The notes beneath the pieces are model-generated. The model saw only the letters and a list, made by a program, of their open reading frames with translations. It did not search any database and was not told the origin of the DNA. From Aphelocoma coerulescens (taxonomy: Eukaryota > Chordata > Aves > Passeriformes > Corvidae): 64,000 nt of DNA. Positions within the stretch are counted from its first letter, which is position 1. Every line of letters begins with the position of its first letter. Made by a program: the position numbers and the translations under genes. The DNA is taken from positions 31,877,001 to 31,941,000 of the forward strand of contig NC_091013.1 in the NCBI RefSeq assembly GCF_041296385.1. The letters run 5' to 3'. Positions 45,546-60,100 of the stretch are shown here, piece by piece.

Positions 45546-47579
45546 CAGGCGCTGTGAGTAACATAATGGGGGAGTAGGTTGAAAGGGAGGTTGAAAAGGA
45601 AGATAAAGCTACATGTTTCCTTGTTATCATTGAATGGTTTTGTTGGGTTGTTTTACATGTTTTTGGGCATTCGTTTGAATATTCTTCAATTTAGTAAAGA
45701 TTCTTAGATTTAGTAAAGCTTTCTGGGAGAAAAAGCGACTGTACCTCTATGTGTATATAGAATGTGCTTGCATTTACCAAAGTACCAGCATAGTTGATAA
45801 CTCTTCTCTTTTTCTGACGGCCCAGCTAAAGCCATTTTCCATGTTGCCTTTCAGGCCCATGTCCAGCTCTTTTCTGTCTGATTTTTATACAAAGAAACCC
45901 TGCCATATGCCGTTCAGACCTGTTATTCTGTGTCTGTATGCTTCAAATGCTAAAAAATGTTCCTTTCCAGAGACCTCCTGTCACATTCACATTTGAAAGT
46001 GGTATTTTGGCACTGGTGAGTGTGTATAACATTGCATTTATCAGATATTGAATTCCTCTGCATCACTCAGCATTGGGTGCTACCAGGGATGGAAATGAAA
46101 GCAGAGTTGAGGCTCAAGAGGGGTGTTCCTGGCAGTAATGATCAGTGTGGAAATCCTTAAAATGACAGACATAATGACTAAACTTGGTAACATGAGTAGT
46201 AGGGAAGTAGTAGGGCCTGAACAGGAAGGCCCTTAAGCTGGAGTGGGAGCTCTGTAATGTCCCCATAAAGATGATTTTTACTGCAAAACATGATGGTGGG
46301 TGATGAGAGGGACATGCAACACATTGGAAGGCTTTGGAAATGTGATACTGTCATTTGTTTGCGCTGTCAGGCTGACTGGCTTATTTTTCCTCTGGAAAGG
46401 ATTTGCTAACAACTGTGTGTGTGAAAATCCTCCAAACAAAGGCATAGCCCCTTATAGCAGCTGTAGTTGCTACCTGTTAGAGTTGGAATTACTCTCTTAC
46501 ATCTGCTTGAATCTAAAATCTCTTGCTGTTTGACCTCCAGGCTTTAACTGAATTTCCATATTCAGAGCACTAGATGTTGGCTTTCAGATGGAAGTGGAGG
46601 CAACTTCTTTCATAAAGAGTCACAGAAAATCTGCTGCTGTCTGCACCTTCACTTTGCTGATAACACAGCTTTTAATATCATGCTCTTAATTAACTTGATA
46701 CCCTGCTTCAATTTCTTGATGCCAGAAGAATGCTTGAAGCAAAGTGTGTTTGCTCCTGTCGTTGGAGAACAGATTTCAGGCAAAGTTGAAAGGAAAGAGG
46801 AGGTGTGGGGGAGAAACGTTGCAATTTGATAACATATTTAAATAATTAATGTGAGGTGTGTTGTATCAAAACCAGCTATCTATATTTTTATAGAAGCCTT
46901 AGTTTTTAATTATTGTTAATGTAAAATGCAACACTTGAGTTTTGCACAGAGTGTCTATTTTTAATGCTGAGTTTTATCCTCTCTCGAACAGGGTATTTGC
47001 TTAATCATACCCTCTTGGATCTTATCTTCTTCTTTTCCAACCTATCTTTTTTCAGCCACAGTTCAAATGGCTGGCTGAATTTATGTTCTTTGGATGCATC
47101 AGCATGCAGTTTTGCAAATGACCACCTGTCTTAATACATGTGATGCTGTGATCACAGTTTTCTAAACAGTGCCAGGGATGCTGAATTATGTTTGCAGTAT
47201 TGCCAAATCACTTTAATCAGTCTTGACTGAAAAAAAACATGGCATAAATCCCAGATTACTAATGTGCTTCAGTGAGTCATTAGCAGTGGTTATATAGATG
47301 TGATTGTGAAAGATAGTTTTTACCAACACAAGTGGGCCAGGGCAGGGCAATAGGGGAACTGCTATGGTGTAGATTAGGTAAAGCAATTTTTGTTTTTGGA
47401 CATGTAGGAGAAGAAACTTCTCATGTAATTTGCTCAACATAGCACTTTGTAGCTGGGATCTGGACTACCATGCTCTCTGCTGAAAACAAGTTATAATTCA
47501 GTGGGAGCTGTTTTCCTGTTGTTGGACTGGAGCCGAGAGGAGAACAGTGGTTTAGCCCATCATCCTGGTGGGGTGTTAA

Positions 47580-47870
47580 TTGCACAACCCTATGGTCCCA
47601 CTAACCCCAGCTGAACAAGCTGGCACCCCGGTTGCCATGGACTGCATGTGCACATACGTTTCAGGTGTAGGGGTCAGTGTGGGAGACAATCCTCCCTGTC
47701 TCTCCCTTGCCAAGAATAGGAGGGAAAGGGAAAGGGCTGTTTGTGCACCGAGGCAGGGCAGGATGCTACCTGCTCCGAGTGGAGAGCCCCTCTCTGCCCC
47801 TGACAGCATGAGCAGGCACCAGGCAGTGTTGGGCCATAGCCACGGGGCACAGCAGAACTGCTTGATACTA
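47580..47870. other. GC-rich, repeat-like block of unknown origin
   Basis: About 290 bp markedly richer in GC than its surroundings, with open frames on both strands (129 codons on +, 77 on -) that resemble no known protein. It could be an old LTR or other repeat remnant, or a local regulatory element. I could not assign a family and see no clear terminal repeats. Confidence 0.3.
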
Positions 47871-50800
47871 AAGCAAAATAAAAATGCTCACCTGGAAGGA
47901 CTTTCAGATCTGCAGTGTTATCTCCAAAATGAGCATCTCAGGGGATGTTGTTTTCAGGCTGGCGATTAACTGTGTAAGAGAATTGTCCATTGGAGAAAGG
48001 CTTTTGTGCCAGCTCTGAATCTAGCTAGGTCTCCCTTATGATCTTCAAGGTGTTTGTGAATGTCATCTTTTTCTTTTGGTTGAAAGTTTGAACTGCTGAG
48101 AGGTCGTGTTTTGACAGCTCAGAGGAATTAAGTCTTAAATAACATATAAACCTTGAGCAATAGCAGTGTGTTTTCCTTCACACTGCAGGCCTTGAACTGG
48201 AAGACCCATTTTTAATGAAAAAGTTGCCTATAGAGAAAAAAGGCCTCTTTGTTTAGACACCTTGGTTTCATACCAACATTAGAAAAACAATTTTCAAAGC
48301 TCCTGTCAAAAATGTTTCATAAATGTACAGGCTTAACTGTGCAAAATGATTAAACCTTTTCCTTTATTCAGATTAAGACCTTTGTTTGAAGAACGTGAAG
48401 CATGTGTCTTCTACTTGGACTGACTGCCTCAGCTTTTAAAGCAGTCATTCCTGCTCACTAAACAAGAAACAGGAAAGTGAAACATGCAGTGTTTAATTCT
48501 ATTTGAAAACATTGGCATGAAAAAAAATTCTGTACATTTTCTTCTGGACTTGTACTGAAGTTGTAAGAGAAAGGATAGAATAATAATTTTACTTTCAGCA
48601 GCAATGATGCATCACTTATTTGTCACATTGAATCTTTTCTGGAAACTTTGAATAGTGTTAATTTTTCTGCATGCAGACATGTATTTTCTAGGATGTTTGT
48701 TCAATGTTTCACTCTTCTGATAGCTAACAGACGTACTGTTAGAAAAAGAAAGCCAAAGCTTCAAGATCAATACTAATGAAATATCAATATTTCATTGAAT
48801 GAAAGTTCCAATGATACCTGTGCTCTCATACACTTTCCAAATTCTTTAGCAATTGTATGCTCCAGATTTTGAAAAAAATTTTTTTCTCAGCTAAAATTGC
48901 AGCAAAGCTAGAAATTTAATTGCTGATATGGATATTATCAATTCTGTTTTCTAACATACCTCATATAAATGAAATTTCAATAGTATTTTGCTTGTGTTAC
49001 TTTAGTAAAAATCATCTATTTAGTATGCACTCTCTAAAATCACTAATTGTTAAGTCAAAGTAAAATGTCTTGGAGAGTAGAAATACTTGGAGATCTCAAG
49101 ATGGAAATCTTTCTCTCTGGGGCTTTCTACAAAAGTAGATGTAAGAAACTCTGGGTTTTTTTGTTTTCATTCCTCAAATTTATAATTGGAAGACAAACAA
49201 ATGTACCATAAATATGGCAGGATGCCTATTTATATTTTGTGAAGAAAATATTTTTCTGAAGACATTTCCTTTCATGATTTAAGTTACCATTTTCACGGAT
49301 GTTTTTAGAAATTTGCGGAATCCTCATTTTTCTGGTAGCATTTTCAGATTTTCTTTGACTTTAGTTAGTGAAAAATAAATACTCAAGAAAAACATTCAGT
49401 TCCTGGGGTCTCTATAAAAATACATTTATCAAGATGTATTTGACTGTGGGATGTTTTCTTGATGAAAGAAAAGCAAATCATTTCAGACCAAGGCAACATC
49501 ATCTATAAGCTAGTCAAATTCCTTTTAGTTCTGAGGGGCTGTAGATCAAAAAGAAGAGAAGAACTATGATATCTATTAATCAGGCATGACAGTGATGTCT
49601 GTTGTGTACAGTGATCATTTCTGCATAAAGTAAACGTACATCCTGTACTCTGACTTTGGGAAAGTTCTGTATTTCTGTGTGTTTTTATTTTGGTGTGCTG
49701 TAGAACTCTGGATTTCATTTCAGATGCTGAATTTGCTCAGATCATTCTTTTCCCTAGACAATTCTAAATGTAATTAAATGTATTGTACTGTATGATTTGA
49801 TTTTTTTTCTTTCTTTCCACCATCATCCCTTTTTAAGTAAAGAAAACAAATCCCATAAAATTAATTTCATATTTTTGGATTCTCACATCTATTTATGGCT
49901 ACTTGCATCATGGGGGAAAAATGCAACACGACTCATAGGAGGATGACATAAAAGGCTAAATGTGGCTGTTGACTGCTGAGATCCAGTCCTTTTAGAATAT
50001 CCCAAGAAACAGTATAAGCAGAAACTTCACAAATAGTTCTTCGGGTTTTGGGGTGGTTTTGTTTATGTTTTGGTACAAGTTACCACCTGGTTTAGAATCT
50101 GCAGGCTTTGCTTTCCTTTGTTGTTGCTGGTTTTGTCCAAAGAATCGCTGATAGAGGGAGTGAGTGAGTGGCCATGGGTGGACAGAACCCAGAGAGATGT
50201 GAAGTGTGTTGCAGTTGCTGATAGTTGCTGTGCAATCAATAATGATGTTGCTTTGGAAAAAAGTGTGTGTTCTTTCCCAGGCAGAGTGAATGTAGGCTTT
50301 GAGATGGAGAGTTTTCTTAATGCTTGAGAAATTAAAATCAGTGCTTTCTTATTGCTCAAGGAAAACAAAGTCTAAAAACAGAAACAACTTGCGATGGTAA
50401 GTTATTATGATAATTTGTTTGCTGGAGAGAGTTGTTGCTACCCTTGAAATTGGCTTTTAATTTCAGTGAAACAGAATACAATTGGTAGCTGTCTCTTATG
50501 TAGTGTGTTATTCAGGAGCTCTCCAAAAACAATGGAAAGGCCAATCAAAATATTATGTTTTTTTCTTTTGACCTACTGACCACTTTCCTCTTTGAATTTG
50601 ACCTAGTAATAACAGATGTACTTAAGGTAAAATTATTTGAACGTATATCTATTGGTTTTTTTGGCTATGGGCACAGAGAGATAAGTGAGATGTTTGTAGA
50701 TGGTTTTCTGCTCAGAAAAGGGTGTTTGTCTAAGTATCTGTAGGTGAGAAATATTTGCAAATATGCAATATTACATATGCATGTAAGTTCCATATACACA

Positions 50801-53800
50801 GAAGCTCTTAAATTTGGCTGTACAGGGTGTGTATTCAGGTAACTGTGGTCAACAGAAACTTTTGTAGGTAACAGAAGATAGGATGAAAAGATGTAATATT
50901 TTTCTGAGGTTTGGGGAGGGGTTTTTCCTTTAAAAAAAAAGGATTTCAAGTTCTGTTCTGTAGCAGGAGCATAAATAGGTTGCAGTGTGCAAATGGAGTT
51001 CATGATAAGTACACAGAGAATGAAGACTACACAAACCCATCGTCTCTGCTTATGATACCTGCCAGGACTCCAGCTGAGGGAGTCTTTGTTCTTGGCACTT
51101 CTTGGTGTCATTAAAAACTGCAAAAGCCAGACATTAAATTGGTCAGAACAGACCTTTTACATTCTGGCTATTTCCCTCCCTTTATGGTCTGACTTGTCTC
51201 TTCCTCTGACATCAGTGGGTGTTGGATCAAACCTTTCCTTCTGTGGAAATCATCCCGACTGGAGGTACATTATAGAATTGCAGAAGGAAAGAAACATCTG
51301 TTCATTTTTGTAGCAGGAGAAGTAGGACAAGCTGACATGAGGAAAGGTAAGAAGCAATATACAGAAAACAGAAATGCTACTAGAACTAATAGCTCTTTAG
51401 TTTTAGATGAAAAAAGTAATTCCTTTTAAATGAGTGTTGTCATGTTCTGGTTCATCAACAAAACGTGAAAGGTTTAGCTCTTGCAGGTGGGAGTTCAGGT
51501 GGCTGCCTGTTGCTTCTTTGAGGAACAGAAAAGCACAGCTTTAACTTTGTTGTTTTCTTTCTACTTTGCAAACCTTTGGAAGTGAGAAATGATTAGGTAA
51601 TGCAATTAAACATAGTTTAAGCAAGGTTAGGGGTTTTCTAGGTAACTGTTTGAAATGAGCTGAAACAGGATGTTCTTGCTTGCATCAGCACTACTGTTTT
51701 TGTAGAGGCTTTTGTAAGAGCTCTCGTGTTTGTTTGGGCTTCAGCCCAGTTGTCTGCACGCTGAGAGATGTGAGCCTGCTGTTGGAAGTAGGATGGGAGT
51801 GAAGGGCTGGCTCAGATTGTTTTTTCTGCAGGTTTTGCTCGTATAACCAACACCATTCTGGCTTGAACTGACTTGCTGGGGCCTCTACAGGTAGGCATGG
51901 TAGAAAGTCTTGTAGCACAGAGGTGAAAAATTATATGACCTATTAGTGGCATGAATTCATTCTGTTGAAGAGTTATGGGGATAACAAGTGTGAGCCAGAG
52001 GCAGGATGAGGTCTAAAACACCAATAGATTTCATTTTGGACTTGGGGATTGCTATTTGAAAGCAGCAGATGTAGTCAGAGGAACCTGAGGTATCTGCAAA
52101 GTTAAATACTTTTGTTTTCTTAGTGCTTTTAACTTGTGTCACTGGAATACTTAAAGTGGTTTTCTGTTTTAAGCATGAAACAAGGAAACAGTTACTAAGA
52201 AGGATTTCTCAAGTAGTTTACATTTTAGAGTAGAGGTTCTCCAGTTTTGCTGTCACTTTTGCTTATACCTGTCAAAAAACCCCAGAAAAGTGGATCACAG
52301 ATGTGTTAGGTTTTGCTAGTCTCTCCTTTGGATGTGCCTTATCTCCTCACAGATTCCCTGACTTTTTTTTATTCATTGCCAGATGGATTACTTCAGCCTT
52401 ACACAAAGTGAAGCAATTCAGAGTTACATATAGTTATTGATCAGTGCTTTTTAGCAGTTTTAGTTCTAAAGAGGACAGGTTTGCACAAGACATCTGAGAC
52501 ACTCATGACTGATAATGTATGTTGGCTTTCTGCTCTTCCTGTGCTCAGAGGCACAAAACTCACGCCTTGGGAAACTGACTTCTTCCTGTTTGTCACCCAA
52601 TCCTACATATTGAAAACAGCTTGAAGCCGAGCCGTGGTGTTTCTTGTGCTGAGTAAGTTGTACTGGCATTGGTGAAGTTACTTGCAGAACAGGAAGTTAT
52701 TTGACTGGAGTCAGTGTTTTAAATAAGTTCTGTTAAAGAAATTACCTATAACCATAGGGAAAACTACTTTGTCTTTGAGCATTTTTTTAAAAACAAACTG
52801 AAAGGAGTTACTAGAGGGAGAAGGGGAGGTGGCTTTGCTGCTTTGCTTCTGGATGTGTAGCTGCAGAGGCATAGGGCAGGCATAATTGAGTAGAGAGCAC
52901 CTGCAATGTAGCATGGACAGAAGAGGGCTTTGACTTTTTAGAGGGAAGTCTCACATTGGTGCTGTTCTTTTGAGAGAAAAGCACTGTCTTTATGGAGGGA
53001 ACCAGCTTACTTTTTTTGTGTTTTGTGCCAACATGCATCCTTCCTTTTGCTGCTTGAACCTGGCCTAAATATTTCTGCAGTGTTCCAGTCCAAGTGACTG
53101 TGACTGGGTGCAGCTACCTTGCTGCCAGTGGTCAAAACTCACTGCTCAAGCTAGGTGTAAACATTGATGGTGGAGGTCCTTGTAATAGCGCTCTTGCACT
53201 TGAAATTTTGTGGTTCAGGTCTTCAAAATTCCCTCTGCTAAATCACAGAAGAGTAAAGATTAATTTTACTTAATTTTAGGAGTCAGATCTGAGACTTTGA
53301 CCTAGTCTTGCAATGTTAGGAATTGGGCATTTGGGGAAAACATTGAATATCACACAGTTTATAACTCTGATATACTATGTATGTCCATAGGTGCTTTAAA
53401 ACGTCTGACTCTGCCCCAGCCTTGGGGCAACATAATGACAGAGGGTATATCTTGTCTACGTAATGCTTCTCGCAGTACTTTCATCCTGAGATGTTTTTCT
53501 GCCTTAATTTTCTTTGCAAACATGCCTTTCCTTGGTTTGATCTTCAGTCTCTCTGTGCAGCATTGAGCCAGATGTGGATGAGTATGTGCAGTAAGATGGG
53601 TAGGCCTGTACCTCTGTACTGTCCTTTTGAAGTATTTGCTGAATGTATCCTAAAGAGATTCAAGTTTGATTGTCTATGTAGCTTCGTGTTCTAAGTGACA
53701 TTTTTTGAGAAATATATTAAAGGCTTTCTCATAAATACAAGAGTTACTTCTTTGGCACAAATTTTACATTGCTTAAAAGAATACCAGGAAAAATCTGTTC

Positions 53801-56800
53801 TGCTTTAACTTTTTAAAGTTACACCTGTCTATAGGGATACTTTTCAAGCAGATACCTTGCTCTGAATGATTTTGTAGCAGCACTGTTTTAATAATTTGAA
53901 GGGTGACAAAGCAGACAGACTTGACAAAATAGAGCAAAATGACTAAAAAAACTGGCTGACTAATTTTGTGTTTTCACCTGCAAAGAAAGGTAAGTGCTTG
54001 ATTATGGTGTATGTGTGCATAAGTGTTGACATTACCTTTAATTAGTCCCAAGTGTACAAGTCTCATCCTTTAGTACCCATGATGATTGTATAGTGCAAAA
54101 ATAGATTATATTTTGTTTGTTCGTACAGGCAACAGGATAAAAAATATCTAGGAGATGGAATTTTTTTTGGTATATTTAACTGTGTAATCTCTGTCTAAAA
54201 TAAGACCTACCAGTCTAATTACTTACCTAAAAAATGATTTTGTCTTTTTTTCTTCTTTTTCTTTCTTATTAGAGTTGTTAGCTTTCAGGCTTGAGAGACT
54301 GAGGGAAGAGAAAAAGGACTAACAGTAATTTCCTGAATTGCCTCATTTTTGTGCTTGCAGATGTTAGTAGGAGCACTCTAGGACTTGGTAACAGTTTAGA
54401 GATTAGCTTGGAGACATGCTGCTCTGCACCAGCTGCTCTTAGTGCTTTTCCAAATTGAATGCTAAGGATGCTATCCAGTGGCTCATGTCTTGCTGGGATT
54501 AATTTTAGGCTATTTTGAAAAACTAGGGCTGGTCTGCTTTGGTACACAAATTGGGATATGTTGAGTGTTGTGTGAGCTAAAGACAGTTTTTCATTCTGTT
54601 GGTGCTGATATTCTCCACAGTGCTGCATTTAAGCCAGATTTGTCCTGTATTTCAGCTGGTAATGTCTTTAGTTTTTAGAAACCAGGCTGAGACTGGAGTA
54701 CCATAGTACTGCTCCCTATTTATCTACCTTTTTCACACCTGCCTTCGTCAGTGTTCTTTGTACTTAGAGAAAACTGAGGAGTAGCAGATTTTGGAGGAAA
54801 AAGGATGAGCAGCCCCCAAAACTTCCAAGATGTAAAAAAGCAATCCTGTTAGTTATCCTTTCCTCCTGTATTTGACGTCCAGCTCTTCAAGAAGACCCTG
54901 TACTAAGTAGCTGCTCAAAGTACAAAAACTAGTGTGTGGACTCAAAGAGGACAATAAAAAGTAACTGCTTCAGGTGGCTGTGTTATAAATTTCAGGTTGT
55001 TGATAACAGAGTATCATAAACTTGCAGTATCATTTTTCCTTTTTCTATGTGGCTTCTGCAGTATTAGAGGCCACACCTGCCATGGTGCCTTTCCAGGCCT
55101 GAAGCCCATGCAGTAGAATATCCTGTGGAGGCTCTGCACAGCAGTTCTTCTGGAGGTACTGATATTTTTATTCTTGTTGGCTTTTTTCTCGGTGCCACAT
55201 AATTCTGAAAAATGGCACCGGTGCCAATCGGCAAAGCGTCACTTGGAGAAAGCTGTACTGGCAATAAAGGAGTATTTCTGTCACGAGCCAAAAGACCAGG
55301 AGTTTCAGGGATGGGTGGTCCAAAACAGCATCCAAGCTCAGCCTGTCATGTGTTTTGTGTAACTGTGCTCCAGCATGGTCAGAAATCCTGGAGGATTTGC
55401 ATAGCTCCATATTGCAGCTTCAGGAGCCAAACCTTTGAGGACTGCTTAATGTCCAGCCAGGAGTTTCTGATTGAAGCACTGGAAACTTGCATGGTATTGC
55501 TTTCCCTTTATTCAGTATTATTGCCTTTATTGTAGTAAAGAGGCTAAGCAGACCTTAAATACTTAATGTGAAGTAGCACTTGCTTTGATGTAAGAATTTG
55601 TTGCCTCATGGTAAATGGTTAGTCCCTTGAACAAGGAAGGAAGTGACTTTTGAAGCCTCTGACTAAAAAGAGCTTTGTTGGTAGTGTCTCACTTGGGTTC
55701 CTGACAGTCAGACTCAAACTTTCAGGGAATGATATGTTCATCAGAAAATGCCGTTGGACCTTTTTCCAGACTGAAACCTATAGAGATCTTCATGGCTCTT
55801 CAGACAGCTGTGTCAGTGGAAAAGGCCTTGCTACTGTCAAGAAACATAGTTAACTACAGCAAAGTTTTATGCACAGCCTTAAAACTCTTCTGCCTAAATT
55901 CAAAACGAGAGACTCAGCTGGAAAAGTTTGGGTCTTTTTCCCCAGAGAATTAGCAAACATTGTTTTTGTTGCCAAATAATACTTCTGTGAAACTTCCTAA
56001 TGATCTCTTCCCGGGTCCTTTTGTCTCCTGTTTCTCCCTTTACTGTCACAGCTTTCCCAGGCATCTCTTTCCTTTTGTTCTGAGCAGCCTGTCAATCAGT
56101 CAGCTCACTCTTGCCCGGGGAAACGTATGCCTGTCTCTGCCTGAATTCCTCCTGTCCTGAATCCACCTCTTTGCATCTTTCTCCATCAGCGTTAACTGTG
56201 CTGTTTTTCCTGCCCTGCCGCACTTTCCCCTAAGATGACTTGCTGTACACTTTTGCCATCGCGTCTCCATTTCCTCTTCTCTAAACCGGATTGCCCCATT
56301 AGTGAGCCACCACAGTGCTATTAAGTTCTCTCCTTTCAAGACCATATGCTAAGAACTGCTCTCAGGTTGGTGTTTTAACTGAAACTTGTATCCTGTTGAT
56401 GGTAACATTGATCTTTGCCTTACTGAGAGTTTTAATTCCCCAGCTAGGACATTTCCTAGGTTTCTTATATTATCTTGTAAAAAATGTCATCAGAGATTCT
56501 TCCCATCTATGTTCTATTTTGAGCTCTGCTTCTGCTGGATGGCTGTTTGACTTAAGCCACTGCAGCATTTCTGTGTATCTTCTGTGGAATTTTTTATTTG
56601 TTGTTAGGCCTGATTGGGGCATATTAGCACCAGCAGACTTCATTGCCTCTGTGGTTTTACAGGGAAGCAATTGCCTTTATAGAGGTGATTCCTGATAGAA
56701 TCTAAGTCAGCAACATATCTCCTGCTTAGCTTAGGTGCTCTGAATTGCACTCTTCCCATCTTCTTGCTGAGAAAGTAGAGAATACAGTGTATTTCCTGAC

Positions 56801-57112
56801 TCTCCTGGACATTCTTGTTAATGTAGTCTATTCATCCTCCACTTTGCATGCAAGAGGTAGCGTGAATTGTAGTAATTTTCAACCTATTAAAACGGTAAGA
56901 GGCATTGCAGAATTTTAAGTCATGACTTTTTTAGCTCCCGTTCTTAAATATTCCTTTATTGCTGGTTAGCAGGCTGCATCTGTAGGAGGAATAAATAGAT
57001 TTGCTTCTTTAATGAAGTACTTTAAGTTCCCACTTTTTATTTTCCTTTTTTTTTTTCCTTAATGGGACATTTGTCAATGAAAAACTTAACCCTACCTATT
57101 TCATCTTTTTAG

Positions 57113-57195
57113 TACCTAAATTACAGGAGCTTGCACATTGGAATAATAGACCTGGAAAGGCTTCTCTTAAAAGCAAACAAACTAAAAGATCAGAA
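57113..57195 (+). other. Candidate 83-bp exon
   Basis: A good polypyrimidine tract and acceptor (TTCATCTTTTTAG) precede an 83-bp segment closed by GAA|GTAAGA. Frame 1 reads YLNYRSLHIGIIDLERLLLK, then ANKLKDQ, without a stop; frame 3 is also open. I recognise neither translation. It is the best-looking exon-like segment to the right of the second CpG island, but one segment with good splice sites is expected by chance in 30 kb. Confidence 0.2.
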
Positions 57196-60100
57196 GTAAG
57201 ATACCAAAAATATGTTGCTTTCCTGTGTGGAATTATTTTCTATGTGAGTAAAAAATTATTATTTCCTTTTCCCTCTCTTATAGGTGCTGATTGCTACCAG
57301 TTTCATGCAAAGTTTGTTACTGTCTGTAAAAGGGCTCATGTCTTAGTTATATTTTTAAACCTGCATCAGTTGTTTTTTGGGAGGAAGGGCTTGGGGGGAA
57401 AGAGCAGGTAGAAGAAATATGCCCCCTTTTTGTGCAAGAAAAAGGCTTGTGTTGTCTACCTATTATATTCTATAAAAATAAATTTTAAGCTTATTTATAT
57501 AAAGATGACAAAGCGTCAAGTCCTTTTGCAATAGTGTTTAGGCAGTATTTGTGTGGTTTTAGCCTATTATAGGAATTCCTAAAAAAAGCAGGTTATTTAG
57601 AAACTCTGCCCAAAACAGGTGCTGCTTAAATCTTACCCTATTTTGGACCCACTTCATAAAAAAAGACACCCATACTTTTGAAACTGGTTTAATGTGAGGA
57701 TAGCTTTTACTTGTCTTTAATTTTAATGTTTCTGTTTCCTTTTTCATCTTAACTACAGCTGTAATGCTGAATTACTGTCTGTGTATTTTAAGAGTCCTTC
57801 TACAGTTATGGGTGTGGATTACGTCGTTTCCATGCTCTGTGGTGTTCTTCTTTGCTCAGCTTGCTGTCTCTGTTCACTATTCATATAATCAGCAAATATT
57901 AATGTACTGTAGCCTATTTTGGAAGGCCTTGAATGGAGGATTACTAGAGTTGTTTTTCCCAAGAAAAATTAACAGAGAATTAATGCTATTTTGAAATATA
58001 TAGCAATTGATGAAGTATTTTTATACTACCTATCTTTATGGCTCTTGCTGACTTGTACTGGTGGTTTTGTGTTTATAGCCAGGTCTTTCCTGTAAGTCTT
58101 CTTTATCTCTAAAATGATTTGATGAGTTTTTGAAATCCTCAACTTGCAAAAGTGAATGTAGTTTGGACTGCACCTTTCTAGGAATGTGACTATCATTTGT
58201 TAAATAGTCCTTTGAAGAGTTCTGCATTGGCTAGAGTCAACCTCACAAGATTTGGATGGGAGATAAATGGATATCTTCCTTCCAAAACTAAGCTTTATCC
58301 CAGAATTACTTAATAATACCCTAAAGAAAGCTTGTACAATATTAAGTTCACTAATTAGAGCTTAAGATTCAGTTCCCAAGACTCTTTGCATAATGTCAGG
58401 CAAGTAATGAGTAAAATCATTACCAGCTAAATGAGGTGGGCCCTAGAAGCTTGTGCCTCTGAGCCTCAGACTCAATTTGCTTCGTTCTGTCATTTGAAAA
58501 GAAAACCAAAACAACAAAATATAGCCATCCAGGCCCACAACTTCCCCCCCAGAAAAACCCAAAACGAGGTGGGGAAGGAAAACCCACCTTCCTTTGGTCT
58601 GGGTTAAAAGCTCTGAGGTAATCAAGAGAACAGGTAATGAGGATAATGTGACCTCACCTCCAGGTGCATTCTTTTTCTCTACCCTCGCTTTCTTTCAGAT
58701 GCAAAATGCCTGCCAACAGACCTGTCCTTTTCACCAAACTAATCTCTGTGTGAAGGAAGCCCTGGTTCTGTGGCCCAGCCAGGCTGGAAAGGACAGCTGC
58801 AGCCCCCAGGGGTGCAGAGTGGCAGGACCTGTGGGCTGTGACCAGTGTGACCATCATCAGGCAGGTTCAGGAGCAGCCATCAATTCCTAACAGCTGAAGT
58901 ACATCACAGAATTAGAAGAAGGTGGAAGTGGGAGAGAGCAGGTTGATAAAATATACTCGTTTTCTTGTCTTTGTAATATAAAAGACGATGCTAGTAATCT
59001 TACCAATTTAGATTGGTGCAGTTTAAACAAGAGGTTGTGTGTTAACATAAAATTCAAGGACTCAGAGTCTTTTCCCTAAACACTGTATGATGCAAACATC
59101 TGTAATCAGATGGTCTCACCCCAGTCATCCGAAGCCATCCCATGCCAGAGGCCTTTTACTCTACTAGAAGGTGCAAATAATCTAAACATACAGCAATATA
59201 TTAATGCATGCTTATGGATTATACATAAACAAGTGAAACTCATTGAAGAGAAAAACAGAAACCCATCACAGCACCTGCTCTTCCAAGAGATACATGGAAA
59301 AAGATGTCATAACTGGTGGGTCTCTTTGGGGTCTGTATTTTTATGTACCTGCCAGAAAAGAAAATGGTTTCTTTAATAAGGAGATTCTGAATCTATTCTT
59401 TATTTTAATCATTATTACTTGCCTTCTTTTACCATCTCTGTAGGCTTCCTGGTTGGAGTTAACTGTTCTTAGAATAAGATATATAGCCTTTGACATAAAG
59501 ATTTTTTGAAATCCCATTAGAAACACCACAGTGCTACTTTTAGTGAACTTTTTCTGTGACCTAATTTTAGGAAAAATCCCAGATGATCTCAAGTCAATTA
59601 AGTTCTGAATGTCAAAATTTAGATTAATCATGAAAGAAACACTTCCATATCAACACTTTTAATAAGCTTTTCCACCTTGGGCTCCCACTGGATGCACAAT
59701 TCAATGTGTACAGTACCTTAATCTTTGAGTGGTCCCATGGATTATTGGGTGGAACTAATCTGGAGAATAATTTGCAGTGCACCACAAATACATAATGACT
59801 TAAAAGTTGTGAGCTTGCAGATAACTTTATGATTGGATTGTTTTCTAATGTATTTTGAAAGAAGAAATAAAGAATTTTGAGAGAGATGAAGAATTGTTTA
59901 ACTCCATGGCCTTTCATTTTATTAGATTTCTACTGATAACTTACATTTGGGGACCCTCTTAGCATTTTGTGAAATGCTGCACTGTACTGAGAGCAGGACT
60001 TTTTTTTTTTTTTTTTCCACGATGGAGGCAAAGAATGCCAAAAGTAGGAATAAGAGAATGAGGCCTGTAAACATGTCTAGATAAGCAGTTACTTTTCATG

